NCBI RefSeq assembly: GCF_019711195.1
Contig: NZ_CP081299.1
Span: 1,426,001-1,490,000, forward strand
Source of the DNA: Dyadobacter sp. NIV53
Lineage (GTDB): Bacteria > Bacteroidota > Bacteroidia > Cytophagales > Spirosomataceae
Length of the DNA: 64,000 nt
Reading direction: 5' to 3'
Within the stretch, counting starts at the first letter, position 1. Each line of letters begins with the position of its first letter. A program made the position numbers and the translations under genes. This document shows positions 54,556-63,904 of the stretch, piece by piece. The notes beneath the pieces are model-generated. The model was not told the DNA's origin. It worked only from the letters and a program-made list of their open reading frames with translations, and did not search any database.

Positions 54556-55283
54556 ATGAAAAGGTCTGATACAATGAAATCAAAAACCTGGGTGTTAGGA
54601 GATATTCACGGAGCATACAAAGCGCTGAAACAAGTGATAGAAAAAGCTGGTATCGGTCAATATGATCAATTGATCTTTCTGGGGGATTATGTTGACGGCT
54701 GGCCTGAGTCTTATCAGGTTATTGATTATCTCATGAATCTTTCCAGGCATTACTCATGTACCTTCATTCGTGGTAATCACGATATCTGGTGTGGTTCCTG
54801 GCTTGCAGAAAATGTGGCAGATCAGGCCTGGCTGGAAAATAAGGGCAGTTCTACTATCACTAGTTACGCCGGAATCGGCCAGGAAGAAAAAGCTTGCACT
54901 CCGTTTTTTTTGAGGGTTTCAAAGACTATTATCTGGATGAAGAAAACCGGTTGTTCGTCCATGCAGGATTTACAGCTATAAAAGGCGTAACCGAAGAACC
55001 TTTTACTTTTCATTTCAATAACGACAGAACGCTCCTTGAAACAGCACTGGCCATGGATCAGAAAATGGACACTGAATCATTATTTTTCCCAAAACGATTA
55101 AAACTTTATAAGGAGATTTACATTGGCCATACTCCAACCACGAAATATGCTATTACCGTCCCGATCAATGCCTTGAACTTATGGAATATGGATACCGGTG
55201 CATCACAGGGCGCCCGTATATCTATTATGGATGTCAATACAAAAGAATTCTGGCAAAGTGATAATGTAGAGGATCTTTATTGA
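54556..55283 (+). CDS. Calcineurin-like (PPP-type) metallophosphatase, split by a 1-nt frameshift
   Basis: The first frame has the metal-binding motifs LGDIHG (near residue 14), FLGDYVDGWPES near 41 and FIRGNHDIW near 74. The second frame has RLFVHAGF and YIGHTPTTKY with the remaining metal ligands. The break lies in or near an A5 run (54887-54891) or a T8 run (54904-54911). Adding one A gives EEKSLHSVFFEGFKDYY, which fits the family well. The complete protein is about 242 aa. PPP-type enzymes dephosphorylate proteins or dinucleotide polyphosphates. Context with GH2 and trehalose genes gives no clear target. Confidence 0.85.
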
Positions 55284-55491
55284 ATTTTATGGAATTCAAA
55301 ATATTCTACAAACAAATTTTCATCATCAATTTTCCATGGAATTAATTCAATTGATTCTACATTAGTTATTCATTTTAACCTACGAAATTGAAAGAAAGGG
55401 AATAATTTTCTACTATTCCCCTGTTCCTGATTGGCATAGTATTTATCTGCAATCACTTCAACCGGCAGCTAACTAAATTCCGGTTGATTAT

Positions 55492-57339
55492 ATGAACAAT
55501 GTGAATATTGCCACCCGGATCATTGGCGTGAATTTCGATAAAAAAGGGCAGGCAAATGTAGTTTTATGGGCACCAGAAGTACAACAAGCCGAAATTGTTA
55601 TTCTGTCCCTGGATCAAAGCATTCCGTTAGTAAGAAAAGAACATGGCTATTGGACGCTCACAACCAATGCCCTGAAAGCAGGTGAACTGTATCGTTTTAT
55701 ATTAGACGGCAACGAGCAGTTTCCTGATCCTGTTTCTTTATCACAGCCGGATGGCGTTCATGGTGCTTCACAGGCTATGGACATCACATCATTTGAATGG
55801 TCGGACCAAAACTGGAAAAATCATCCGTTGAAAAATTTTATCATATATGAGCTCCATACAGGCACCTTTACGACTAAAGGTACTTTCGCATGTTTGGAAG
55901 ATAAACTTGATTATTTGATAGATCTTGGCGTCACGGCCATTGAAATTATGCCGGTTGCGCAATTTTCCGGAGACCGTAACTGGGGATATGACGGGGTTTT
56001 TCCGTTTTGTGTTCAAAATTCGTACGGAGGAGCTGAGAGTTTACAGCATTTGGTTGATACATGCCACGATAAAGGACTGGCCGTAATTCTGGATGTTGTA
56101 TTCAATCATATTGGCCCGGAAGGTAACCATCTGGAAAGCTTTGGCCCTTATTTTACAGACAAATACCATACACCCTGGGGTAATGCAATAAACTTCGACG
56201 ATTCGTGGTGTGATGGTGTCAGGCAGTTTTATATTGAAAATACATTGATGTGGTTCCGTGATTTCCATATTGATGCATTACGTATGGATGCGGTTCATGC
56301 CATCAAGGATTTCAGTCCGGTTCATATTCTGAAAGAGATTAAAGAACATGTTGACCAGCTGATGCAGGAAACCGGCCGCCGCTATTACCTGATCGCCGAA
56401 CTGGACTTGAATGATACGCGGTTTATTAATGCGATTGATAAAGGCGGATATGGAATGGATAGCCAGTGGATTGATGAATTCCATCATGCATTAAGGGTCA
56501 GTTCGGGACAGGAACGATCCGGATATTATTCAGATTTTGACGGAATCACATCTCTGGCAAAATCATTTCAGGACGCCTACGTATACGATGGACAGTACTC
56601 GGATCATCGTAAAAAGAGATTCGGAATTAAAGCTTCTGACAATCCCGGACAGCAGTTTGTTGTATTCTCCCAAAACCATGATCAGGTAGGAAACCGTATG
56701 CTTGGAGAGCGCACCAGCGAACTGGTTAGCCCGGAAATGCAAAAACTATTGGCAGGAGCCGTTTTCATAAGTCCCTACATTCCAATGCTTTTTATGGGAG
56801 AAGAATATGGCGAAACAAACAGGTTCCAATATTTTGTCAGTCACACAGATCCTGAGCTTGCAGAAGCCGTTAGGAAAGGCCGGAAGAAAGAGTTCGAAGC
56901 ATTTCATAGGGAAGGACAAGCTCCCGATCCAATGGGCGAAGAAACTTTCATTAATTCCAAACTGCAATGGGAATTAACTGATAAAGAAACACATAAAACA
57001 TTACTCAGCTATTATACCAAACTAATTGAAATCAGAAAGCAGCAGCCGGCAATACATGTTTTAAACAGAAAAGAATTATCTGTGGAATGTAATGTAGAGC
57101 AGAAGATAATCATTTTACACCGGCAGTATAAAATTCAGGATATTATCTGCCTGATGAATTTTTCAAGAAAAGCGCAGCAAATCCGGGTTCCTGTTTATGC
57201 ACCAGTATGGTCAAAACTGTTAGCATCATCTGACAAAAAATGGAACGGGCCAACCGATTTACCTGAGTCAGTCTCAGAAGAATTATCACTGGTGCTGCCG
57301 CCGGAATCGTTTACAATTTACACCAACATGTATGAATAA
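55492..57339 (+). CDS. treZ: Malto-oligosyltrehalose trehalohydrolase
   Basis: The 615-aa GH13 enzyme has an N-terminal beta domain with VVLWAPEVQQAEIVIL. The catalytic barrel has VILDVVFNHIGPEGN near residue 197, the nucleophile Asp in ALRMDAVHA near 266, acid Glu in YLIAELDLND near 300 and SQNHDQVGNR near 395. TreZ releases trehalose from maltooligosyl-trehalose. Its 3' end overlaps treY by 8 nt, giving a treZ-treY(-malQ) operon that makes trehalose from glycogen or maltodextrin. The trehalose probably serves as an osmoprotectant. Confidence 0.9.
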   Translation: MNNVNIATRIIGVNFDKKGQANVVLWAPEVQQAEIVILSLDQSIPLVRKEHGYWTLTTNALKAGELYRFILDGNEQFPDPVSLSQPDGVHGASQAMDITSFEWSDQNWKNHPLKNFIIYELHTGTFTTKGTFACLEDKLDYLIDLGVTAIEIMPVAQFSGDRNWGYDGVFPFCVQNSYGGAESLQHLVDTCHDKGLAVILDVVFNHIGPEGNHLESFGPYFTDKYHTPWGNAINFDDSWCDGVRQFYIENTLMWFRDFHIDALRMDAVHAIKDFSPVHILKEIKEHVDQLMQETGRRYYLIAELDLNDTRFINAIDKGGYGMDSQWIDEFHHALRVSSGQERSGYYSDFDGITSLAKSFQDAYVYDGQYSDHRKKRFGIKASDNPGQQFVVFSQNHDQVGNRMLGERTSELVSPEMQKLLAGAVFISPYIPMLFMGEEYGETNRFQYFVSHTDPELAEAVRKGRKKEFEAFHREGQAPDPMGEETFINSKLQWELTDKETHKTLLSYYTKLIEIRKQQPAIHVLNRKELSVECNVEQKIIILHRQYKIQDIICLMNFSRKAQQIRVPVYAPVWSKLLASSDKKWNGPTDLPESVSEELSLVLPPESFTIYTNMYE

Positions 57340-60300
57340 CCCAATTGCAACGTATCGTTTACAATTCCATAAAGCGTTTACTTTCACAGATCTTGAAGAA
57401 ATCATTCCTTACTTACAAAAGTTAGGAATAAGTACCATTTATGCTTCTCCCGTTTTTAAATCAACATCCGGAAGCACACACGGTTATGATGGAGTGAATC
57501 CCAATGAAATTGATCCGGAAATTGGTACACTTGAAAAACTGTCTGAAATAAGTAAAACTTTAAAAACACATCAGATTGACTGGTTACAGGATATTGTCCC
57601 CAATCACATGGCTTTTGGTTCCGAAAATCCCTGGCTGATGGATATTTTCGAAAAAGGCAGGCAGTCGGTATACGCATCGTTTTTTGACATTGCCTGGAAC
57701 AGCCGATTGTTTCATGGAAAACTCATGGTTCCATTTCTGGAATCGGATTTGGACGAAGCTTTGGAAAACAATAAAGTAACGGTTGAATTTGCTTCCGGCC
57801 GGTTGGTGCTCAAATATGAAGAATCGGCTTTCCCGCTTAACTCAGGTTCATACCTTACCATATTGAGTTCGGAAGAGCTTACTAAAAACCAATCCATGGC
57901 TCAGATTTCGGCTCAAATCAAGGAAATTAACGAATTGGAAGAACCACAGGTTTTTTCCCAAAGATGGAATGAGCTTGTATTACAATTGGCTTCTCTGTAC
58001 AACAATGAAACAATAAAAAAACTCATTGAAGTTAGACTTGATGAAATAAATGAAAGCAAAGAAAAATTATCCGAGATAATTGATCTGCAAACGTATGAAT
58101 TATGCCACTGGCAAAAAACAGAGCACCAGATCAACTTTCGGAGGTTTTTTACTGTTAACGACCTCATTTGTATTAATATTCAAAATGAAGAAGTTTTTCA
58201 GGAATACCATACACTTATTAAATCCCTGATTGAACAAGGCGTTTTTCAGGGATTGCGGATTGACCATATTGATGGCCTTTATGATCCGGAGTTGTACCTG
58301 AACCAGATCCGGGAACTGGCTGGCAATGATACTTATATAGTTGCTGAAAAAATTCTTGAAAAGGATGAAAATTTGCCTCAAAACTGGCCAATTGAAGGCA
58401 CAACCGGATATGAGTTTCTGGCAATGGTCAATAATTTACTGACTGATAAAACAAGTGAACAAACATTTACAAACTTTTATCAGGAATTAAAAGGAGAAAA
58501 ACTACCCGTAAAAAATCAATTGCTCACAAAGAAATCGCACATTCTATATGACCAGATGGGCGGAGAACTGGAAAACTTATTTCAGTTATTTGCAGAGTTG
58601 AATCTCGCTGAGAAGGAACATATCGAAGAAATCGGCAAAGAAAACGTCAGGAACGCTATTGGTGAATTTTTAATTCATTGTCCGGTTTACCGCTATTATG
58701 GCAACCGTTTTCCAATTGATCATGAAGAGTTTACCGCATTGGAAAATATTTTTAATGAGGTAAAGAAAATCCATCCCCAACTTTCAGCAGCCGCCGGGTT
58801 GATAGAGCAATCCTTACTGGAAAAGACAAAAGAGGGTAATAAGGAATATAATGAAAGGGCATTAGAGTTTTATCAGCGATGTATGCAATTTACTGGTCCG
58901 CTTATGGCAAAAGGCGGTGAAGATACATTGATGTATACTTATGAGCGCTTCATTGGGCATAATGATGTTGGCGATACTCCTGAAAGTTTTGGACTTTCAA
59001 TGGAGGATTTTCATAAAAAAATGAAACAACGCCAAAATGACTGGCCCCTCTCGCTGAATGCTACATCCACACACGATACCAAGCGCGGGGAAGATGTGAG
59101 GGCAAGATTGAATGTACTCACTGAACTTCCTGATTACTGGATTGACAACGTTAAGAAATGGCAGGAGATCAATGCTCCACTTAAGAAAAAGTTGTCCGCA
59201 CCAGACAGCAATGATGAATATCTGATCTATCAAATGTTACTGGGAGCATTTCCCATGCCAGACGAAGATGAGGACGACTTTGCCAATCGGTTTGATGAAT
59301 ATTTGCAAAAAGCCTTACGCGAAGCAAAAACAAATTCCAGCTGGGCTCAACCTAACGAAGATTACGAAACCGGAACGAAGGAGTTTGTACATACCATAAT
59401 GAGTAAAAACAGTGATTTCTGGAAAGAGTTCTCAAAATTCCAAAGTGAAATAGCCGATTACGGTATTGTCAATTCACTTGCGCAGTTATTGTTGAAGTTT
59501 ACTTGTCCGGGTATACCGGATGTGTATCAGGGTTGTGAATTGTGGGATTTCAGCCTGGTTGATCCTGATAACAGGCGACCGGTTGATTTTGCAAAGAGAC
59601 AACGATGGCTTACTGAACTTGAAAATGATCAGGAAAACTTTTTGGAAAACCTCTGGAAAGATCGTAACAACGCGTGTATTAAACTTTGGCTGACACAGCA
59701 GCTTTTCAGTTTACGGAAAGAAAATCATGCACTTTTTTCAAACGGCAATTATGTTCCGCTGAAGGTGAAGGGAATATACAAGGATAATATTCTGGCTTTT
59801 GGACGTAGTTATAAAAATACTTTTCTGGTTGTAGCGGTGCCTATACATTCTGCTGGTTTGTGTAAAAAACAAGGAAAAGATTTATCCGAACTGGATTGGA
59901 AAAATACGCAGATTGTTATTCCCAAAGGCCTGAATGCCGGGTGGGAAAATATATTGGATGGAAACAAAACAGAACATTCCTCCAATTTTTCACCTTTTGA
60001 GCTGTTTAAAAATTTCCCCGTCGCAGTTTTACAAGGAAGTAAAATGGCTAACGAGCGAAATTCCGGGATTCTGGTACATATTACTTCGCTGGCTTCGCAT
60101 TTTGGTATTGGTGATATGGGTCCCGAAGCCTTTGCTTTTGCTGACTTTTTGAACCGTGCTAACCAAAAAGTATGGCAATTACTTCCTCTAAATCCAACAG
60201 AAGCCGCTCAGGGAAACTCCCCATACAGTGCTTTATCAAGCCGGGCCGGAAATCCGCTTTTGATAAGTCCGGAAGTGCTCGTTAAAGATGGTTTACTGGA

Positions 60301-61552
60301 AAATACGAATTTGCAAGAATATTATTTACCGCAGAATGGTAAAACAGACTACGAAAAAGCGGAGCGAGTTAAAATAGATTTGCTTGAAATGGCTTATGCT
60401 AATTTTACAGAGGATACTATTTCGTTTCCAAAAGAAAACTTTGAACAGTTTTGTACAGATAATAAGGAATGGCTGGATGATTTTTCAATTTATATGGTTT
60501 TGAAAAACTTAAATGAATGCAAACCATGGTATGAATGGGAAGAAAAATTCAGGCTCCGGGATGCTGAAACGTTAACAAATCTGGAAGACGCTGAAGCTGA
60601 TCAGATACAGTTTGTAAAATGGGTGCAGTACATTTTTGACAAACAATGGAAATCACTCAGAAAATATTGTAATAATCTGGATATTAAACTACTCGGAGAT
60701 ATTCCGTTTTATGTAAGCTATGATTCAGCCGATGTTTGGGCACATACAAATCTTTTTCTCATAGATAAAACCGGAAAAATGACAGGAGTTGCAGGCGTAC
60801 CTCCCGATTCCTTTTCAGAAGATGGCCAGCTTTGGGGAATGCCGGTTTTCAACTGGGAAGCAAATAAAGAGCAGGAGTATAAATGGTGGATAGCTCGTTT
60901 GCGCAAAAATACTGAGTTATTTGATGTGGTCCGTCTGGATCATTTCCGTGCTTTTGCCGATTATTGGGAAGTTTCGGGCGGAGAGAAAACCGCTGTTAAC
61001 GGAGAATGGAAACCTGGACCGGATGCGGCTTTTTTCATAACCGTTGAAGCTGCGTTGGGAGGATTACCGTTTGTTGCTGAGGATCTTGGAGAACATAGCG
61101 CCGCAGTTTCCAGGTTACGGGATGAATTTAATTTGCCGGGCATGAAAGTACTGCAGTTTGCTTTTGAGGATAACATGCCACAATCAGATCATATTCCGCA
61201 TAATTTCACACCCAATTTTATCGGTTACACAGGAACACACGACAACAATACAATAAAAGGCTGGTTCAGACAGGATATAGATGAGGAAAAGCGCAAAAGA
61301 CTGGAAGAATATGCAGGACGCAAACTGGATGAAAACAATATAAATCAGGTGATGGCAGCCATGATTTATTCTTCTGTTGTAAAAACGGCGATGCTTCCGA
61401 TTCAGGATGCATTAAATCTGGACGAAACCAGCAAAATGAACATTCCTGGTTCCAGTAAAGACAATTGGTTATGGCGTTTAAAACCCGGACAACTGACCCG
61501 GGATGTAGAAAAGCGGCTTAAAAAATGGACTGCACTATACAACCGTGATTGA
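57332..61552 (+). CDS. treY-malQ: TreY malto-oligosyltrehalose synthase joined in frame to MalQ 4-alpha-glucanotransferase
   Basis: The 1406-aa frame holds two enzymes. Residues 1-904 are TreY: NPIATYRLQFHKAFTF, GVNPNEIDPEIG, LRIDHIDGLYDPELYL with nucleophile Asp near 311, VAEKILEKDENLP and STHDTKRGEDVRARL. It isomerises the reducing end of maltodextrins to a trehalose unit. From Met905 a full-length MalQ begins (NERNSGILVHITSLASHFGIGDMG, VVRLDHFRAFADYWEV, VAEDLGE, GTHDNNTIKGW). It transfers glucans between chains. The junction has the anatomy of two separate genes, with a ribosome site, an ATG and an out-of-frame TAA, so the fusion may be an assembly artefact. Known natural TreY/MalQ fusions, as I recall, have MalQ first. 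Confidence 0.87.
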   Translation: MNNPIATYRLQFHKAFTFTDLEEIIPYLQKLGISTIYASPVFKSTSGSTHGYDGVNPNEIDPEIGTLEKLSEISKTLKTHQIDWLQDIVPNHMAFGSENPWLMDIFEKGRQSVYASFFDIAWNSRLFHGKLMVPFLESDLDEALENNKVTVEFASGRLVLKYEESAFPLNSGSYLTILSSEELTKNQSMAQISAQIKEINELEEPQVFSQRWNELVLQLASLYNNETIKKLIEVRLDEINESKEKLSEIIDLQTYELCHWQKTEHQINFRRFFTVNDLICINIQNEEVFQEYHTLIKSLIEQGVFQGLRIDHIDGLYDPELYLNQIRELAGNDTYIVAEKILEKDENLPQNWPIEGTTGYEFLAMVNNLLTDKTSEQTFTNFYQELKGEKLPVKNQLLTKKSHILYDQMGGELENLFQLFAELNLAEKEHIEEIGKENVRNAIGEFLIHCPVYRYYGNRFPIDHEEFTALENIFNEVKKIHPQLSAAAGLIEQSLLEKTKEGNKEYNERALEFYQRCMQFTGPLMAKGGEDTLMYTYERFIGHNDVGDTPESFGLSMEDFHKKMKQRQNDWPLSLNATSTHDTKRGEDVRARLNVLTELPDYWIDNVKKWQEINAPLKKKLSAPDSNDEYLIYQMLLGAFPMPDEDEDDFANRFDEYLQKALREAKTNSSWAQPNEDYETGTKEFVHTIMSKNSDFWKEFSKFQSEIADYGIVNSLAQLLLKFTCPGIPDVYQGCELWDFSLVDPDNRRPVDFAKRQRWLTELENDQENFLENLWKDRNNACIKLWLTQQLFSLRKENHALFSNGNYVPLKVKGIYKDNILAFGRSYKNTFLVVAVPIHSAGLCKKQGKDLSELDWKNTQIVIPKGLNAGWENILDGNKTEHSSNFSPFELFKNFPVAVLQGSKMANERNSGILVHITSLASHFGIGDMGPEAFAFADFLNRANQKVWQLLPLNPTEAAQGNSPYSALSSRAGNPLLISPEVLVKDGLLENTNLQEYYLPQNGKTDYEKAERVKIDLLEMAYANFTEDTISFPKENFEQFCTDNKEWLDDFSIYMVLKNLNECKPWYEWEEKFRLRDAETLTNLEDAEADQIQFVKWVQYIFDKQWKSLRKYCNNLDIKLLGDIPFYVSYDSADVWAHTNLFLIDKTGKMTGVAGVPPDSFSEDGQLWGMPVFNWEANKEQEYKWWIARLRKNTELFDVVRLDHFRAFADYWEVSGGEKTAVNGEWKPGPDAAFFITVEAALGGLPFVAEDLGEHSAAVSRLRDEFNLPGMKVLQFAFEDNMPQSDHIPHNFTPNFIGYTGTHDNNTIKGWFRQDIDEEKRKRLEEYAGRKLDENNINQVMAAMIYSSVVKTAMLPIQDALNLDETSKMNIPGSSKDNWLWRLKPGQLTRDVEKRLKKWTALYNRD
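60033..60046 (+). promoter_or_regulatory. Ribosome-binding site and native start codon of malQ inside the apparent fusion
   Basis: AAGGAAG (60033-60039) stands 4 nt before ATG 60044. Adding one T to the T4 run at 60027-60030 would make the upstream frame end in TAA one base before this ATG. These are the marks of a separate malQ gene. Confidence 0.6.
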
Positions 61553-61727
61553 TATAAATTATTTGGGAGATGAAGTTGGGAGATACCTTATGCCCTTCTT
61601 CACTTTTATTTTTCAACTTCATCCGTTTGGTACTTCCGGGGAATAATTCTTTTATCAGGTTTAAATACAAACTATTGATTATCAACAATATTTAAGATTA
61701 AATCTTATCAAGGTCTGGGGATCAAAT

Positions 61728-62093
61728 ATGCAAATGGAAAAAGTAGATTTAAACCTGCTGGCTATCATTAATCAGATTATTTCGGATCTTTCCGATCGGT
61801 CAAAACACTATCTGGTTTTAGCCAATTATTATTTTTATCATGACAAGCTAACCAATTTTGCTCCGGTGTATTTTAATAATGATGCTATTGACGATATACA
61901 ATTAACGGAAGACGGAATGAGATGTAAACTGGTTTTTTACAAAGAGGATAGCGATGACAGATTTACGATTCGGATTCCCTATAACCAGATTGGGAAAATT
62001 ACAAAATGCGAGGATTCGGAATTTGTTAAGGAACACACCCTTTTTTTAAATGAAGAAGTCATGCTGCGGTACGAGGTCTTTAAAGATATTTGA
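61728..62093 (+). CDS. Hypothetical protein
   Basis: The 121-aa protein begins MQMEKVDLNLLAIINQI and has an amphipathic first helix. A beta-rich C-terminal half follows, with GMRCKLVFYKEDSDDRFTIRIPYNQIG near residue 63. No signal peptide, membrane segment or known motif was seen. A stand-alone gene downstream of the trehalose operon. The function is not recognised. Confidence 0.7.
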   Translation: MQMEKVDLNLLAIINQIISDLSDRSKHYLVLANYYFYHDKLTNFAPVYFNNDAIDDIQLTEDGMRCKLVFYKEDSDDRFTIRIPYNQIGKITKCEDSEFVKEHTLFLNEEVMLRYEVFKDI

Positions 62094-62599
62094 CAAAGCT
62101 AATTTACATGTAAAATTGCAGTGGAAGTCATTAGTTTTAATTCTATAATAAATAATCAAATCCTATATTTGTTCTATATCAATAGAAAACATTCCCCATC
62201 CAAACAGATATTATGTATTTAGCTGTATTAATAAATACGTAAAAAAAACTGCACTAATTTAAAATGTAGCCGCCTTGTACAATTTTTTAAAAAATACTCA
62301 TAGTATTTTTGCCATCAGCTACAAACAATATGGCGATATCAGTCAGTTTATTAGCAATTAAAAACCCTTTTGATAAATCATTGTCATTTATGTTTGACAT
62401 AAAAAATTAGAATTAATCCCATAGCGGGCAAAATAAAACAATAAGCATTTCTTGTAATAGAGCTACCATAATTGTAGCTGCATTTCAAACCGATTTTATA
62501 ACGTTGAGTTTAAACTTTCATACTCCTGGCTTTGCCGGGAGTACTGATTCTTTTTTTGATTGCAAAATATTGAAAATATTCACAACAAACCATACCACA
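62094..62599. other. Intergenic leader region of the LuxR-type regulator
   Basis: This is A+T-rich and gene-free apart from the strong hairpin at 62521-62557. It probably contains the regulator promoter and a long 5' untranslated region. Confidence 0.5.
62521..62557 (+). terminator. Strong hairpin followed by T7 in the leader of the regulator gene (possible attenuator)
   Basis: TACTCCTGGC (62521-62530) pairs with GCCGGGAGTA (62534-62543) over a TTT loop. It is followed after 7 nt by TTTTTTT (62551-62557). It lies 43 nt upstream of the ATG at 62600. As a terminator it would cut off the regulator transcript, so attenuation or a protein/RNA switch is possible; alternatively it ends a transcript from upstream. 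Confidence 0.55.
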
Positions 62600-63244
62600 A
62601 TGACAATTGCATTAATCGACAAACATCCCATTCTACGCACTGGACTGGTTTTTTTCATTAAAGATCACTTTACTGAGGCGACAATACTCGAATCTGACAG
62701 TATAGTTACTTTTTATGAATCCTACCGTGATCAAAAACCAGATCTTATCATTTTAGGGATCAGCCAGGATTCCAATAGTAACAATCTTAATTTTATTAAT
62801 CTTGTAAAAAAGAAATATCCAAAGGCAGCAATTGTACTTTATGATGAAAAGCCGGGAACATCAATGGGCTTCCATTATTTGAAGGCGGGCGTTAAAGGAT
62901 ATTTGTCAAAGCAAAACAATCTAACTGAGTTAATTGACTGTATTACAGACGTTTTAAAAGGAAAAAGGTATATTTGCAATGATGTATTAGAAATTATACT
63001 GGACGGAAATTTTGTAGAAAAAATTGATTCCCAGGAAGAAAATATCTCCCTTACATCCCGCGAATACGAGATCGCGCAATATTTAAGCCAAGGCATGAAA
63101 ACATCCCTGATTGCACAAACGTTGGGAAGAAAAATGTCAACAATCAGTACAATCAAGACCAATATCTTTAAAAAGCTGGAAGTAGATAATATTCTGAAAT
63201 TAAGAGAGGTATTGTTACCAAAAAGCAGCGTATCGATGAGATAA
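62600..63244 (+). CDS. NarL/LuxR-type regulator with degenerate receiver domain
   Basis: The 214-aa protein has a receiver-like N-terminal domain (MTIALIDKHPILRTGLVFFI) and a C-terminal LuxR helix-turn-helix (LTSREYEIAQYLSQGMKTSLIAQTLGRKMSTISTIKTNIFKKL, near residues 153-195). The phospho-acceptor position reads DLIILGISQD, glycine in place of the usual aspartate. The acidic pair near the N-terminus is reduced to D-K. The conserved lysine remains (GYLSKQNN). It may therefore act without phosphorylation. I use ATG 62600; an upstream start at 62504 would put the leader hairpin inside the coding region. Confidence 0.85.
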   Translation: MTIALIDKHPILRTGLVFFIKDHFTEATILESDSIVTFYESYRDQKPDLIILGISQDSNSNNLNFINLVKKKYPKAAIVLYDEKPGTSMGFHYLKAGVKGYLSKQNNLTELIDCITDVLKGKRYICNDVLEIILDGNFVEKIDSQEENISLTSREYEIAQYLSQGMKTSLIAQTLGRKMSTISTIKTNIFKKLEVDNILKLREVLLPKSSVSMR

Positions 63245-63904
63245 AAACCAACAGGAAGACAGCAGTTATTTTATACGTTCATAGAGAAGCGTCAGCATCA
63301 CATTTAATTCCTGGTTGGTAAAATTTTAGGATTATACCAATCAGGATTTTTTGTATTTTTATTCGAAGACAATTCAACATGGTTACCTAATTTCAATCCA
63401 TGTTCAAATCAACAATGCTCCAAGACGCTTTTTGATATTGCCCCAAAATCTAACTTCCGCCAAGACCAATAAATAATTTATTCTATCTGACTACTTCGGT
63501 AAATAGAATTTAGTATTATTTGTATTTTTCATTCCTTACATATTATTGTTGAGAGCGAAATTTATTGAATAGAAAATTTATCTGTATTCTTCAAATCGAG
63601 TTTAATCGTAATTGTTTTACTTTCAAAAGGAATTTGAATACTAACAAGCTTACAAATCCCAAATAATTGTAAAACAGCAAGAAAAAATTATTAGCGAATA
63701 CTACAAAAGATATTGGCATTGAGCTTATTAAATTCACATGAATTTTAAGGATTATATGACTTCGAAGATAAATTCGGATATCATTTTAATAGGATCACAA
63801 TAATCCAAATCAGTAGTCTTCTTTTTACTTCCAGTATTTGAAAGATGATTCAAATATATAATCCTGCAAAAATTAAATCGTACTGGTTTTTTATAACTAA
63901 TCTT
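63245..63904. other. A+T-rich region, no gene seen
   Basis: About 660 nt without a supported frame, RNA gene or repeat. Some of it may be the promoter of a gene starting near the window end. Confidence 0.5.

Noticed and set aside
54887..61552. Programmed ribosomal frameshifting as the explanation for the split genes
   Set aside because: No slippery heptamer with a following structure was seen at these sites, and the affected genes are unrelated in function; indel errors explain the pattern more simply.
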